Positions 25,948 to 36,738 are shown, counted from the stretch's first letter. The stretch is DNA of 64,000 bases from an uncultured Hyphomicrobiales bacterium (GCA_903931945.1 CAIZEI010000098.1:1-64000), one strand, 5' to 3'. Made by a program: numbers and translations. Notes: a model not told the origin generated them from the sequence alone.

Positions 25948-26457
25948 TCAGACAGGCCGGAAATCCGGCGCTGCTTCCAATTGTTCAAAACCGCAGCCGC
26001 GATCGACCGTCGTTGCGGCGGAGAGATTGGGCTCGACCACCAGAAACCGGGCGATCCTGTCTTCGGCCGGATTGAAATGCTGAATGACAATGCCTTCTTT
26101 CTTGAGCGGCAGGTTGACGACGTCCCTCGCCTTCCAATTGTGCCTGACGCCATCGAGAATTGTGTAGCCATTGCCTTCAATGATGAACAGAATCTGCCCG
26201 CCCTGGAACTGCAGTCGTCCAGAGCGTCCGCGCGGCGGGATTTCCTGCTCATAGATGGAGAGCGTTGACAGTTTGATATCCTTGATCGCGGGATGCATGT
26301 ACCAGCGCATCAGGCCCTGGGAGTTAACCTCCGTCGGCAAGTCGCGGCGGCGCACGACCTGCACTGCGTTGGCGCGTTCCTCGCGCTGCTCATCGCGCAA
26401 TTTGATCAACTCGTTCCAGAAATTGGTTTGTGCGAGTTTGTCTTTCCGGTCGCTCAT
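25948..26457 (-). CDS. Cupin-domain protein (gentisate dioxygenase-like half)
   Basis: This is a single-cupin protein of 169 residues from ATG 26457; ATG 26466 is also possible, but its AGGA is too close. The barrel contains LQFQGGQILFIIEGNGYTILDG and HNWKARDVVNLPLKKEGIVIQHFN. The first cupin motif lacks the usual two histidines (GGQILFIIEG), so metal binding there looks incomplete. A charged N-terminal helix (FWNELIKLRDEQREERANAVQVV) precedes the barrel. It lies downstream of a Bug gene on the same strand, separated by a palindromic repeat. It may be a binding or regulatory cupin rather than a dioxygenase. Confidence 0.75.
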   Translation of the reverse strand: MSDRKDKLAQTNFWNELIKLRDEQREERANAVQVVRRRDLPTEVNSQGLMRWYMHPAIKDIKLSTLSIYEQEIPPRGRSGRLQFQGGQILFIIEGNGYTILDGVRHNWKARDVVNLPLKKEGIVIQHFNPAEDRIARFLVVEPNLSAATTVDRGCGFEQLEAAPDFRPV

Positions 26458-26490
26458 GCCGTTCATTCCTCATGCGTTCCTGCATCTTGA

Positions 26491-26585
26491 GCATTTTCCG
26501 ATCCGACTGGATCGGAAAATGTCTCTGAATTCTTCATTTTCGCGTTTTCTTTATGTGAACCGGGTCCCACGTCGCTTGAAAACGC
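26491..26585. repeat. Rhizobial-type intergenic palindromic repeat, copy 1
   Basis: The element abuts the Bug stop codon (26586-26588). It holds a perfect 13-bp inverted repeat, CATTTTCCGATCC (26492-26504) and GGATCGGAAAATG (26509-26521), and a second pair, GCGTTTTC (26542-26549) and GAAAACGC (26578-26585), around an ACCGGGTCCCAC core. Read on the minus strand it resembles GCGTTTTCAAGCGA-GTGG-ACCGGTTC repeats I recall as common between genes in Rhizobiales. A related copy lies at about 32380. Transcribed leftward it would fold into two hairpins between the Bug and cupin genes, possibly ending or stabilising the mRNA. Confidence 0.7.
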
Positions 26586-27602
26586 TCAGCGAAAATATTT
26601 TCGCGCCAGTCCGATCTGTTCGGGCGTCGCCTGAAAGGCTTCCAACACGGTCTCTTCAACATGCGTGGCCGTCGCAGGCGTCAGCACGAGTTTTTCGCGC
26701 GCTGCGTCGGCGACATATTCAGGATCGGAGGCGAGCCTGTCAAACGCCAGCCTGACAGCCTCTACTCTATCATGCGGCGTGTGCGGCGGCAGCGCAACGG
26801 ATTGGCCGATTTCATCGGGGCCAAAAAACAGATTGAAAACAGCTCGCTGATCGGGTGTTTCAGCAAGCTCGAAGATTGAAGGGGTTCCGGGCAGGTCGGC
26901 ATTGGGAAAGCGTGTGTACTGCGCGATGGCGACGACCTTTCCATCCGCGATCCAGTCGGGATGCGAGAGCTTCATGAAAGTCCAGGGCATGACGGCCGCT
27001 TCCACCTCGCCCCGTTCGAGCGCCAGAATCGCATCCGTAGTGCCGGAATAGCCTGCGATGATCTTGAATCTGGTCCCCGCCAGCCCGTTCATCATGTTTG
27101 AGGTAATCTCCGCCTGACTGAGCGGGCCGGTGCTCGCCACGACGGTCTGGCGCGTGCGCAGATCGCCGATCGTTTTGGTGGGTGCGCTATGCCACGCAAA
27201 CAGCGTTGCTGTCGGCGACACAATCCGCCCGACCCAGTTGAAGGCGCGCGCGTCATATTTGATTTCGGGCATTCCCACAGCCTGCGCCAGCGCAATATTG
27301 GGCACCGATACGCCCAGCGCCGTTCCGTCCTGCGGCGCCAGGCCATAGAGCCAGTTGGCGGCGATCATCCCGGCGGCTCCGGGCATATTCTGCGGGATAA
27401 TATTGGGTTGCCCAGGGATCAGGCGACCGAGATGCCGCGCAACCAGCCGTCCATAAAGATCGAAAGAACCCCCGGGCGCATTGGGAATGACCAGCGTGAG
27501 CGTCCTCCCGCGATAGAATTCGGCAGGCGTTTGCGCTCTGGCGCCGACGCCCGCAGCCAAAAAAAGGGCCAGCGCAAGACCCGCCCGCCAGAATCCAGTC
27601 AT
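26586..27602 (-). CDS. Bug/TctC-family periplasmic solute-binding protein
   Basis: I choose ATG 27602, with GGAG six bases upstream, giving a Sec signal (MTGFWRAGLALALFLAAGVGARAQ) and 338 residues; the track ORF is longer. The mature start FYRGRTLTLVIPNAPGGSFDLYGRLVARHLG and NIIPQNMPGAAGMIAANWLYGLAPQ are Bug-family motifs of the GGS(F/Y)D(L/F)YG subgroup shared with the genes at 11067 and 54209. It should bind a small carboxylate-type ligand in the periplasm. The gene precedes the cupin gene on the same strand and is divergent from the propeller protein at 27702. Confidence 0.9.
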   Translation of the reverse strand: MTGFWRAGLALALFLAAGVGARAQTPAEFYRGRTLTLVIPNAPGGSFDLYGRLVARHLGRLIPGQPNIIPQNMPGAAGMIAANWLYGLAPQDGTALGVSVPNIALAQAVGMPEIKYDARAFNWVGRIVSPTATLFAWHSAPTKTIGDLRTRQTVVASTGPLSQAEITSNMMNGLAGTRFKIIAGYSGTTDAILALERGEVEAAVMPWTFMKLSHPDWIADGKVVAIAQYTRFPNADLPGTPSIFELAETPDQRAVFNLFFGPDEIGQSVALPPHTPHDRVEAVRLAFDRLASDPEYVADAAREKLVLTPATATHVEETVLEAFQATPEQIGLARKYFR

Positions 27603-27701
27603 CTCACGCTCCGGCGCCGCTTCCATCGCCTGCGGCTTGCTCTTATACAGGGGACAGTGTTTTGCGCCGCTGCGAGCGGCTGTCAACAAGCTGGAGGAAA
27701 T

Positions 27702-29306
27702 ATGCGACTCAAGAGCAAATGTCTGGCGTCATTATCCATATTGGCTTGCCTGACGGCGGGCGCGCGCGCAGGCTCCATCGAGGGACTCGTCACAGGCCCC
27801 GATGGCAAGCCATATCTCGGCGCTTTTGTGGTAGCGCGCAACACTCAAAACAAGATGACCACGAGCGTGCTCTCGGATGCACAGGGGCGCTATCATATCG
27901 GCGGTTTGCGCGACGCCGCCTATCAGGTCAGCATCGGCAGCATTGGATTCAAGGTCGATGCCCACGATAACATCGCCTTGAAGGGCGATCAGAAAACCAA
28001 TCTGGACTTTCAATTGCAGAAGCGCCCGGTGCGGTGGGGCGAACTGACGACCTGGCAAGGCCGGCAGCTCCTGCCAAAGACGGCCGAACACGACCTCAGT
28101 CATACCGATCCTTTCTTCCAGACCTGTTTCCAGTCCTGTCACTCCTTCCAGAATCGCATTGCCGGGACGGAGCGCGATCTCGACGGTTGGCGCGACCGCG
28201 TAAAATACATGATGGACACGATGATTGGCGGCGCTCCGGATGCGAAAAAAAGCGAAGACATCGCGCAATATCTGAACGTCCTGTTCGGGCCGAACTCGCC
28301 GAAGCCCGCGTCGCCCGAAGATATGCCGGCCTACGCATCTCTGCTGCGGCCAGTCAGCGCAAAAGCGACCGATATCGCTTATGTTGAATATGATTTTCCC
28401 GCAGCCAACGGCATGGGCCCGTGGAGCGCTGTTGAAGACCGGGACGGCAAACTCTGGATTCCGTATTACGGCAAGGGCAACGAAGTCGCGAGGCTCGACC
28501 CCGATACAGCCGAAATCGAGCATTTCAAGCTGCCGTTCGCCAAGACGGCGGGCATCCACTCAGCCGTGCCGGCGGCGGACGGATCGGTCTGGTTCACGGA
28601 AATGGCGATGGGCAAGATCGCCCGGCTCGATCCCAAAACTCGAGAAATATCTGAATTTCAAAGCCCGCCGCTGGCGAATGGGAAGAATCCCGGTTCGCAT
28701 ACGATCAGCGTTGACAAGCGGGGCCTTGTCTGGGTCAGCAGCGTTGGCCCGGCGATCACGATGTTCGATCCAAAGACGTCGGAGTTTCACCATTACGATC
28801 TGGCGGGCACCTACGGGAATGTCACCGCGCCGAATGGCGACCAGTGGTTCACCGCATTCCGCAATGGCGGACCGATCGCCCGAATCTCCGCCGACGGCGT
28901 GATGAAGACCTTCCAGCCGCCGACCGACGGGAAGCCGCAACGGTTGCAGGTCGACAGCGACGGCAGTGTCTATTTTAGCGAGCGGCAGGGCAACAAGATT
29001 GGAAAACTCGATCCTGACACCGGTGCGTTCAAGGAATATCCGCTGCCGGGGCCGGAGGCGAGCCCCTATGCCGTGGGTATCGATCGCGACCATAACATCT
29101 GGTATTCCTCGCATGAACAGGACACGCTCGGCCGTCTCGATCCAAAGACCGGCGAAGTCACCGAATATCCCTATCCGCACCCCGAAATCTCGATGCGCGA
29201 GTTCTTTCCCGATTCGAAAGGACGCATGTGGTACGCGAGCTCGGCCAATAACAAGATCGGCTATTTCTATATCAACTCAGGCGCCAGCGCCGATGTTGTA
29301 AGATAG
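27702..29306 (+). CDS. Secreted beta-propeller (Vgb lyase-like) protein with CarboxypepD-reg and cytochrome c-like domains
   Basis: I start at ATG 27702, where GGAGG precedes it, giving 534 residues; the track ORF from 27189 runs through the Bug gene. A Sec signal (residues 1-24) is followed by a carboxypeptidase regulatory-like beta sandwich (about 25-105, SIEGLVTGPDGKPYLGAFVVA). A cytochrome c-like segment spans about 125-205, with CFQSCH at residues 142-147 and GWRDRVKYMMDTMIGG...IAQYLNVLFGP. The rest is a propeller with repeated blades such as GSVWFTEMAMGKIARLDPKT and GSVYFSERQGNKIGKLDPDTG, as in virginiamycin B lyase. The heme motif is CX3CH instead of CX2CH. It is probably a periplasmic redox or lyase-like protein; substrate unknown. 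Confidence 0.82.
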   Translation: MRLKSKCLASLSILACLTAGARAGSIEGLVTGPDGKPYLGAFVVARNTQNKMTTSVLSDAQGRYHIGGLRDAAYQVSIGSIGFKVDAHDNIALKGDQKTNLDFQLQKRPVRWGELTTWQGRQLLPKTAEHDLSHTDPFFQTCFQSCHSFQNRIAGTERDLDGWRDRVKYMMDTMIGGAPDAKKSEDIAQYLNVLFGPNSPKPASPEDMPAYASLLRPVSAKATDIAYVEYDFPAANGMGPWSAVEDRDGKLWIPYYGKGNEVARLDPDTAEIEHFKLPFAKTAGIHSAVPAADGSVWFTEMAMGKIARLDPKTREISEFQSPPLANGKNPGSHTISVDKRGLVWVSSVGPAITMFDPKTSEFHHYDLAGTYGNVTAPNGDQWFTAFRNGGPIARISADGVMKTFQPPTDGKPQRLQVDSDGSVYFSERQGNKIGKLDPDTGAFKEYPLPGPEASPYAVGIDRDHNIWYSSHEQDTLGRLDPKTGEVTEYPYPHPEISMREFFPDSKGRMWYASSANNKIGYFYINSGASADVVR

Positions 29307-29431
29307 GTCGTGCGAGGCGGGGCGCTCCAAAGCGATGTTTTGCCGAGCCGGGTCTGACCGAGATCCATCCGCATGAAGTCCGCGCCGCATAGGTCTCTCC
29401 GGTTTCCGGCTTTTTTGGGCTGATATACGCA

Positions 29432-29475
29432 TTTCAAAGAGTTGACATATCGCGTATAAGACCCAATTCTATAGA
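29432..29475 (+). promoter_or_regulatory. Tentative infC promoter
   Basis: This is the only promoter-like stretch in the 253-bp gap before infC. TTGACA occurs at 29442-29447, with TATAAG at 29455 and TATAGA at 29470. No pair has ideal spacing: TTTCAA (29432) to TATAAG is 17 bp but weak at -35, and TTGACA to TATAGA is 22 bp. The leader between it and the start codon contains G+C-rich inverted stretches that could fold. Low confidence. Confidence 0.25.
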
Positions 29476-29559
29476 CGGGTCCGGTCCTCGTGGCGCGAGT
29501 CGCGGGGCGACGCTTCGTTTTGAAAGCCGGGTCCGAACCACAATCGCAGGAGATTGACC

Positions 29560-30099
29560 ATTCGCCGTCCAATGAAAGCGCCGCCGACCCCGCAAAAGAC
29601 GGGGCCGAAAATAAATCAGGAAATTCGGGCGTCGCAGGTCATGCTGATCGACGCAGAGGGCCAGAAAAAGGGCGTGACGGATATCGCCGAGGCCCTGCGG
29701 CTTGCCGAAGCGGCAAGTCTCGATCTGGTCGAGATCGTGCCCAATGCCGAACCTCCGGTTTGCAAAATCCTCGATTACGGCAAATTTCGCTTTCTTGAGC
29801 AGAAGAAGGCGGCTGAGGCGCGCAAGCGCCAGAAAGTCGTCGAGATCAAGGAAATCAAGATGCGTCCCGGCATCGACGATCACGATTACGACACCAAGAT
29901 GAAGTCTGTTCGGCGGTTCTTCGAAGAGGGCGACAAGGTGAAACTCACGCTCCGGTTCCGTGGCCGCGAGCTCGCCCATCAGGAGCTTGGCTATGCAGTG
30001 CTGAATCGCGTTCGCACGGAAACCGCGCTTTACGCCAAGGTTGAGGCTGAACCCTCAATGGAAGGCCGTCAGATGATTATGGTGCTCGCACCCAAATAG
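29560..30099 (+). CDS. infC: Translation initiation factor IF-3, apparent AUU start
   Basis: The protein binds the 30S subunit, checks the start codon and prevents premature 50S joining. Family motifs are [20 protein letters not shown] in the N-domain, [25 protein letters not shown], then the linker helix [12 protein letters not shown] and the C-domain [21 protein letters not shown] and [23 protein letters not shown] at 29548-29552 is seven bases from ATT at 29560 (IRRPMKAPP), but one base from the TTG used by the track and 19 from the first ATG. AUU initiation is the known autoregulatory feature of infC. rpmI and rplT do not follow; a membrane protein and pgi do. Confidence 0.95.
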   Translation: MRRPMKAPPTPQKTGPKINQEIRASQVMLIDAEGQKKGVTDIAEALRLAEAASLDLVEIVPNAEPPVCKILDYGKFRFLEQKKAAEARKRQKVVEIKEIKMRPGIDDHDYDTKMKSVRRFFEEGDKVKLTLRFRGRELAHQELGYAVLNRVRTETALYAKVEAEPSMEGRQMIMVLAPK

Positions 30100-30120
30100 G
30101 GGCGAGCGGGGAGGGCGGCG

Positions 30121-30504
30121 ATGCTGATCGTATTTTACGTCCTGCTCGTCTGGCTGAAAATCGTCGTCACCTCGGCCGTCGTCTTTCTCTGGCTGTGGAT
30201 CGCCAGAGACCGGGGCGCCGCCGGGGGCGTGCTTGTCGTCCACGCCGTTGGCGCTCTCATCGTCTGGGCAGCGCCCTGGGCCGTATTCCTTTGGACACAA
30301 TCGGACCTTTACCGGGGCAAATGCGGTTCGCTGCGACAGGGACTGCATGATTGCGGCATGGCCGAGTTTTTATGGGACCAGTTGCAATGGCTTCGCCTCG
30401 GTATGCTGCTGGACGTGCTTTTGTTGGTTGGCGCGCTGATCGTCATATTCCGGTCACGCCTGTCTTCGGGAACGAATTCGGGCGCTCTGGGAGTGCGGCG
30501 TTAG
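30121..30504 (+). CDS. Small membrane protein, hypothetical
   Basis: The 127-residue protein begins at ATG 30121 after GGGGAGGG. It has three or four hydrophobic segments: LIVFYVLLVWLKIVVTSAVVFLWLWIA, GGVLVVHAVGALIVWAAPWAVFLW and LGMLLDVLLLVGALIVIF. A short loop holds two cysteines (YRGKCGSLRQGLHDCGMAEF) that could form a periplasmic disulfide. I do not recognise the family. It lies 21 bases after infC on the same strand and about 100 bases before pgi, so it may be co-transcribed with infC. Confidence 0.7.
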   Translation: MLIVFYVLLVWLKIVVTSAVVFLWLWIARDRGAAGGVLVVHAVGALIVWAAPWAVFLWTQSDLYRGKCGSLRQGLHDCGMAEFLWDQLQWLRLGMLLDVLLLVGALIVIFRSRLSSGTNSGALGVRR

Positions 30505-30601
30505 ACCGGCTGCCCGGACAAAACCCGAACTTCAACCAATTGTTGGCGGATTTTCTACTATTCTCCGTGCACGCGAATCACCCGCAACGGAGCGCCAACC
30601 G

Positions 30602-32251
<1,650 letters not shown>

Positions 32252-32379
32252 GGGAATGGCGCCGGGTCAGTTGGAATATATTGGCCTATGCCGTCGGGAC
32301 CTTTGCGGCGGCGTTTTGCAAAAAAAGAGCCTATGGCGGCGGCGGCAAATTGGGACATAATTGCGCCGAATCGGCGCCA

Positions 32380-32445
32380 GAGCATCTTTAAATGCAGCGG
32401 GAGCCGGTTCGTATGAAAAGGTCGCGTCGAATCGTAATTCGGGAG
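32380..32445 (+). repeat. Rhizobial-type intergenic repeat, copy 2 (degenerate)
   Basis: GAGCATCTTTAAATGCAGCGGGAGCCGGTTCGTATGAAAAGGTCGCG lines up with the minus strand of the 26491-26585 element (GAGCGTTTTCAAGCGACGTGGGACCCGGTTCACATAAAGAAAACGCG) over about 47 bp, at roughly two-thirds identity by eye. The GGGA-CCGGTTC core is shared. It lies between pgi and yejA, about 70 bp before the yejA start, and may also carry promoter elements. I see no other gene or site in the 32252-32510 gap. Confidence 0.5.
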
Positions 32446-32510
32446 ACGTGTCGCGGTCCCTTCGGGTCCGGATATGCTTCAGGATTTACGCTCTGCAGAG
32501 GGAAAATGGC

Positions 32511-34403
32511 ATGAGTTTGACCAGGCGCCGCACAATACAGCTTGCTTCCGCCTCGTTTGGCGCGCTCGCCGTGCAGGGCTTTCGTCAGGCTTTGGCGGAG
32601 GGCGAAACAGAGACGCACGGACTTTCCACTTTTGGCGAACTCGCATTGCCGCCCGACTTCAAGCATTTTGCCTATGTCAATCCGGATGCGCCCAAAGGCG
32701 GCGTTCTCATCGGCACGGCGCAATATACGATTGGCAATCAGAACGGTGAAACATTCGACACGTTCAACATCTATAATTTCAAAGGCGATGGCGCCATTGG
32801 CATGGACAACGTATTTGACGCCCTCATGGCGGCCTCCAGCGATGAGCCGGACTCGATCTATGGTCTTGTCGCCAAAGCGGTCCGCGTGTCGGCGGATAAG
32901 CTGACCTACCGTTTTTTGCTCCGGTCTGAGGCGCGATTCCATGACGGCTCGCGTCTGACTGCGGCAGATGTCGCTTTTTCCCTTATGCTGATGAAGGAAA
33001 AGGGGCATCCAATGTTCAAGGTGACGCTCGACACCCTCGCCAGCGCAGAAGCCGAAAGCGATGATGTCTGCGCGGTTCGATTCACGCCACAGCGTGGTCG
33101 CGACATGCATCTGATCGTCGCCAGCCTGCCAATTTTTTCCAGGGCCTGGTACACAGCGCATGAGTTTGACGCTGTATCGCTTGAGCCGCCGTTGGGGTCT
33201 GGCGCCTACAAGGTTTCAAAATTTGAACAAGGACGTTTCAACGAATTTGAGCGGGTCAAGGATTATTGGGCCGCCAATCTCCCGGTGAACGTCGGCTTGA
33301 ACAATCTTGACCGAATTCGGTTTGAATATTACCGCGAACGCCAGATCGCCTTTGAGGATTTCAAGGCCGGCAAGATCAATTATCACCTCGAAAACACCGC
33401 GCGTTTCTGGGCCAACTCCTACGATTTTCCGGCTGTGAAAGAGGGGCGGGTCATCCGCGAGGAGTTGCCGGATGGATCGCCAAAGCCGACGCAGGGCTGG
33501 GTTTTCAACATGCGGCGCCCGCAATTCGCAGACCGGCGCATACGGGAGGCGATCAATTATTGTTTCGATTTCGAATGGACCAGCAAAAACATCATGTTCA
33601 ACGCCTATACGCGCTTGCGCTCGTATTTTCAGGGCGAGGATATGGAAGCCAGGGGGTTGGCGGGGCCGGACGAACTTGCATTGCTTGAACCTTTTCGCGC
33701 GCGCCTGCCGGCCGAGGTTTTTGGCGAGGCCTGGACGCCGCCGGTGTCTGATGGCTCGGGATCTGACCGCAACGCGTTGCGCAAAGCCGATGAACTCTTG
33801 CGTGCGGCAGGCTGCAAGCGAGATGGCGGCAAATTATTGCTGCCAAATGGCGGGCCCTTTGCGATTGAATTTCTCGATTACGAGATCGGATTGCAGCCCC
33901 ACACAGGGCCTTTTATAGCGAACCTGAAAAAATTGGGTATTGATGCTACTTCGCGTATCGTCGATTCGGTGCAGTTCAAACGGCGCCGCGACGCATTCGA
34001 TTTTGACATTATGACATTTGGCCTGTCAGGCGTTTCAACGCCGGGTATCGGCTTGCTGAGCGTGTTTTCATCGAAAGAAGCCCGACGCGAGGGGTCGCAG
34101 AATGTTGGCGGCATTGCCGATACTGTGGTCGATGCGCTGCTCGAAAAGGTGATGCAGGCGGATACGCGCGAGGCGCTGAACGTCGCGTGTCGCGCTCTGG
34201 ATCGTGTTTTGCGCGCGGGGATTTACTGGGTTCCGATGTGGGTGCTGGAGAAAAAGCGAATCGCGCATTGGGACGTGTTCTCACGGCCTGACCGGCAACC
34301 GAAATTCGAATCCGGCGCGCCGGGGCCTGCTGGCTCCCCGGGTGGGCCTGGAACATGGTGGTTTGACGCCGAAAAGGCGACAAAGATCGGTTGGCGGGGC
34401 TGA
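32511..34403 (+). CDS. yejA: YejA-type oligopeptide/microcin C ABC substrate-binding protein
   Basis: I use ATG 32511, where AGAGGG precedes it, giving 630 residues with a twin-arginine signal (LTRRRTIQLASASFGALAVQG); the track ORF starts earlier. The mature protein begins with GLSTFGELALPPDFKHFAYVNPDAPKGG, the hallmark of YejA-like family 5 solute-binding proteins. DTFNIYNFKGDGAIGMDNVFDALM and DEPDSIYGLVAKAVRVS follow. YejA delivers peptides or microcin C-like compounds to the YejBEF importer, which follows. The tail has a Pro/Gly-rich run (GAPGPAGSPGGPGTWWF) found in close homologues. Confidence 0.92.
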   Translation: MSLTRRRTIQLASASFGALAVQGFRQALAEGETETHGLSTFGELALPPDFKHFAYVNPDAPKGGVLIGTAQYTIGNQNGETFDTFNIYNFKGDGAIGMDNVFDALMAASSDEPDSIYGLVAKAVRVSADKLTYRFLLRSEARFHDGSRLTAADVAFSLMLMKEKGHPMFKVTLDTLASAEAESDDVCAVRFTPQRGRDMHLIVASLPIFSRAWYTAHEFDAVSLEPPLGSGAYKVSKFEQGRFNEFERVKDYWAANLPVNVGLNNLDRIRFEYYRERQIAFEDFKAGKINYHLENTARFWANSYDFPAVKEGRVIREELPDGSPKPTQGWVFNMRRPQFADRRIREAINYCFDFEWTSKNIMFNAYTRLRSYFQGEDMEARGLAGPDELALLEPFRARLPAEVFGEAWTPPVSDGSGSDRNALRKADELLRAAGCKRDGGKLLLPNGGPFAIEFLDYEIGLQPHTGPFIANLKKLGIDATSRIVDSVQFKRRRDAFDFDIMTFGLSGVSTPGIGLLSVFSSKEARREGSQNVGGIADTVVDALLEKVMQADTREALNVACRALDRVLRAGIYWVPMWVLEKKRIAHWDVFSRPDRQPKFESGAPGPAGSPGGPGTWWFDAEKATKIGWRG

Positions 34404-34426
34404 TGGCTGAGAACGGATCGATGTGA

Positions 34427-35521
34427 ATGGCCGCCTATATCGCCCGCAGAGTGTTGCTGATGATTCCGACGATTTTCGGAATTCTGCTGATCTCTTTCAT
34501 TATCGTGCAATTCGCGCCGGGCGGGCCGGTGGAGCGCGTGTTGGCGCAACTCCAGGGTTTTGACCAGGGCTCCTCCGCGCGCATTGGCGGCGGCGCCGGC
34601 GACATGAGCAACGCGCTTGCGAGCCATGGCGCGGAATCACAATACCGGGGTTCGCAGGGCCTCGACCCCAAATTCATCGAAGAACTCAACAAGCAGTTTG
34701 GTTTTGACAAGCCTCCAGCGGAGCGCTTCTGGATGATGCTCAAGAGCTATATCAGGTTCGATTTCGGCAAAAGCTATTTCAGCGGCGTACCTGTGCTCAC
34801 GCTCATCAAGCAAAAATTGCCGGTGTCGATTTCACTCGGTCTCTGGATGACGCTGCTGTCCTATGCGATTTCCATTCCGTTGGGAATCGCCAAGGCCCGG
34901 CGCGATGGCTCCAGATTTGACGCATGGACATCGGGCGCTGTCATTATTGGCTACGCAATTCCGAGTTTCCTGTTTGCCGTGTTGCTGGTGATCCTGTTTG
35001 CCGGCGGGTCGTTCTGGCAGATATTTCCGTCGCGCGGATTGTGGGGCGACAATTGGGCCGCGATGACCCTGTTTCAGAAAATAGTCGATTATCTCTGGCA
35101 CATCGCGCTACCGGTCACAGCCCTGGTGCTGGGCTCGTTCGCCACTTCGACGTTCCTGACCAAGAATTCGTTTCTTGAAGAAATTCGCAAACAATATGTG
35201 CAAACCGCGCGCATGAAAGGCTTGACGGAAAATCAGGTGCTCTACGGCCATATCTTCCGCAACGCCATGATGATCGTCATTGCCGGCTTTCCCGGCGCCT
35301 TTGTCAGCGCGTTCTTCACAGGCTCGCTGCTGATCGAGAATATCTTTTCGCTCGACGGGTTGGGACTGCTGACCTACGAATCCGTGATGAACCGCGACTA
35401 TCCGGTTGTCTTCGCCAATATTTATATTCTGGCGCTGCTCGGCCTCGCGGTAAACCTTCTCTCCGACCTCACCTACACGTGGGTCGATCCGCGCATCGAT
35501 TTTGAAACGCGGGAAGTTTGA
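34427..35521 (+). CDS. yejB: YejB-type ABC transporter permease
   Basis: The 364-residue permease begins MAAYIARRVLLMIPTIFGILLISFIIVQFAPGGPVERVLAQLQG, the DppB/YejB N-terminal pattern. It contains the long YejB-specific periplasmic insert around YRGSQGLDPKFIEELNKQFGFDKP. The coupling loop reads RKQYVQTARMKGLTENQVLYGHIFRNA. It forms one half of the membrane channel with YejE for uptake of oligopeptides. It is 23 bases after yejA and directly abuts yejE. Confidence 0.95.
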   Translation: MAAYIARRVLLMIPTIFGILLISFIIVQFAPGGPVERVLAQLQGFDQGSSARIGGGAGDMSNALASHGAESQYRGSQGLDPKFIEELNKQFGFDKPPAERFWMMLKSYIRFDFGKSYFSGVPVLTLIKQKLPVSISLGLWMTLLSYAISIPLGIAKARRDGSRFDAWTSGAVIIGYAIPSFLFAVLLVILFAGGSFWQIFPSRGLWGDNWAAMTLFQKIVDYLWHIALPVTALVLGSFATSTFLTKNSFLEEIRKQYVQTARMKGLTENQVLYGHIFRNAMMIVIAGFPGAFVSAFFTGSLLIENIFSLDGLGLLTYESVMNRDYPVVFANIYILALLGLAVNLLSDLTYTWVDPRIDFETREV

Positions 35522-36703
35522 ATGACCGATCTTGCGCCATCGGAACTGACAGCGGATGCGCGCACGCCGCTTGCGCCCGAAGCGGCGCGCAAGGGCCTGT
35601 TGCATTTGTCCCCGGTCAATCAACGCCGGCTCGATAATTTCAAGCGCAATCGGCGGGGATACTGGTCGTTCTGGATATTTCTTGTGCTGTTTGTCCTTTC
35701 ACTGTTCGCGGAATTTATTGCGAACGATCGACCGATTGTCGCATCCTACAAAGGCGAAATTCTATTTCCTGTTTTTGCGAACTACCCGGAAGAAAAATTT
35801 GGAGGCTTTCTTCCCCGCGCCGATTTTCGCGAGCCCTTCGTGGCTGAGGAAGTCGCGGCGCATGGCTGGGCGATCTGGCCGCCGATTCGCTTTTCATTCA
35901 ATACGGTGAACCTCAGTCCTCCGACTGCCTTGCCATCGGCGCCGACATGGTCGCTCAGCCAGGCCGACTGCGCGCCAAGACTCAAGGAGCGCTATCCCGA
36001 CAAGCCTGATGCAAACTGCAGCAACTTTGAGATGAATTGGCTCGGAACGGACGATCACGGGCGCGATGTTGTCGCCCGAATGATCTATGGTTTCCGGATA
36101 TCGATCGTATTTGGATTAACGCTCGCCGCCATTTCATCGGTGGTCGGCATTTTTGCGGGCGCGGTGCAGGGCTATTTTGGCGGCTGGCTCGATCTCGTGT
36201 TCCAGCGATTCATCGAAATCTGGTCATCGCTGCCCCATCTCTACATTTTGATTATCGTCTCTTCGATTATCACACCGAGTTTCTTCGTCCTTTTAGGCAT
36301 TCTCTTGCTGTTTTCATGGGTGAATCTGGTGCATCTCGTGCGGGCCGAGTTTCTGCGCGCGCGCAATTTTGAATATGTGAATGCTGCGCGCGCGCTCGGG
36401 CTATCGAACGCCAGCATCATGTGGAAGCACGTGCTTCCCAACGCGATGGTGGCGACATTGACCTTTCTGCCCTTTGTGATCAATGCCTCTGTGACGACGC
36501 TCACATCGCTTGATTTTCTCGGGCTGGGTCTGCCGCCGGAGTCGCCCTCGCTGGGCGAATTGCTGCTTCAGGGCAAAGCCAATTTGCAGGCGCCCTGGCT
36601 TGGGCTCACCGGGTTTTGCGTGATTGCCATGATGCTGTCGTTGTTGATTTTTATTGGCGAGGCTGTGCGCGACGCGTTCGATCCGCGAAAGACATATTTA
36701 TAA
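35522..36703 (+). CDS. yejE: YejE-type ABC transporter permease
   Basis: This 393-residue permease has the YejE-specific opening RRLDNFKRNRRGYWSFWIFLVLFVLSLFAEFIANDRP and the periplasmic stretch YKGEILFPVFANYPEEKFGGFLP. NWLGTDDHGRDVVARMIYGFRIS and the coupling loop FLRARNFEYVNAARALGLSNASIMWKHVLPNA follow. It starts at the base after the yejB stop. Downstream, where yejF is normally next, a toxin-antitoxin-like pair is interposed before the ATPase gene. Confidence 0.95.
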   Translation: MTDLAPSELTADARTPLAPEAARKGLLHLSPVNQRRLDNFKRNRRGYWSFWIFLVLFVLSLFAEFIANDRPIVASYKGEILFPVFANYPEEKFGGFLPRADFREPFVAEEVAAHGWAIWPPIRFSFNTVNLSPPTALPSAPTWSLSQADCAPRLKERYPDKPDANCSNFEMNWLGTDDHGRDVVARMIYGFRISIVFGLTLAAISSVVGIFAGAVQGYFGGWLDLVFQRFIEIWSSLPHLYILIIVSSIITPSFFVLLGILLLFSWVNLVHLVRAEFLRARNFEYVNAARALGLSNASIMWKHVLPNAMVATLTFLPFVINASVTTLTSLDFLGLGLPPESPSLGELLLQGKANLQAPWLGLTGFCVIAMMLSLLIFIGEAVRDAFDPRKTYL

Positions 36704-36738
36704 GTATGCTGTAATATCGAGCTGGCGAGGGCTTCACC

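Noticed and set aside
27189-27701. N-terminal extension of the propeller protein in the ORF track
   Set aside because: It overlaps the Bug gene antisense, and a GGAGG site with a signal peptide at 27702 marks the true start.
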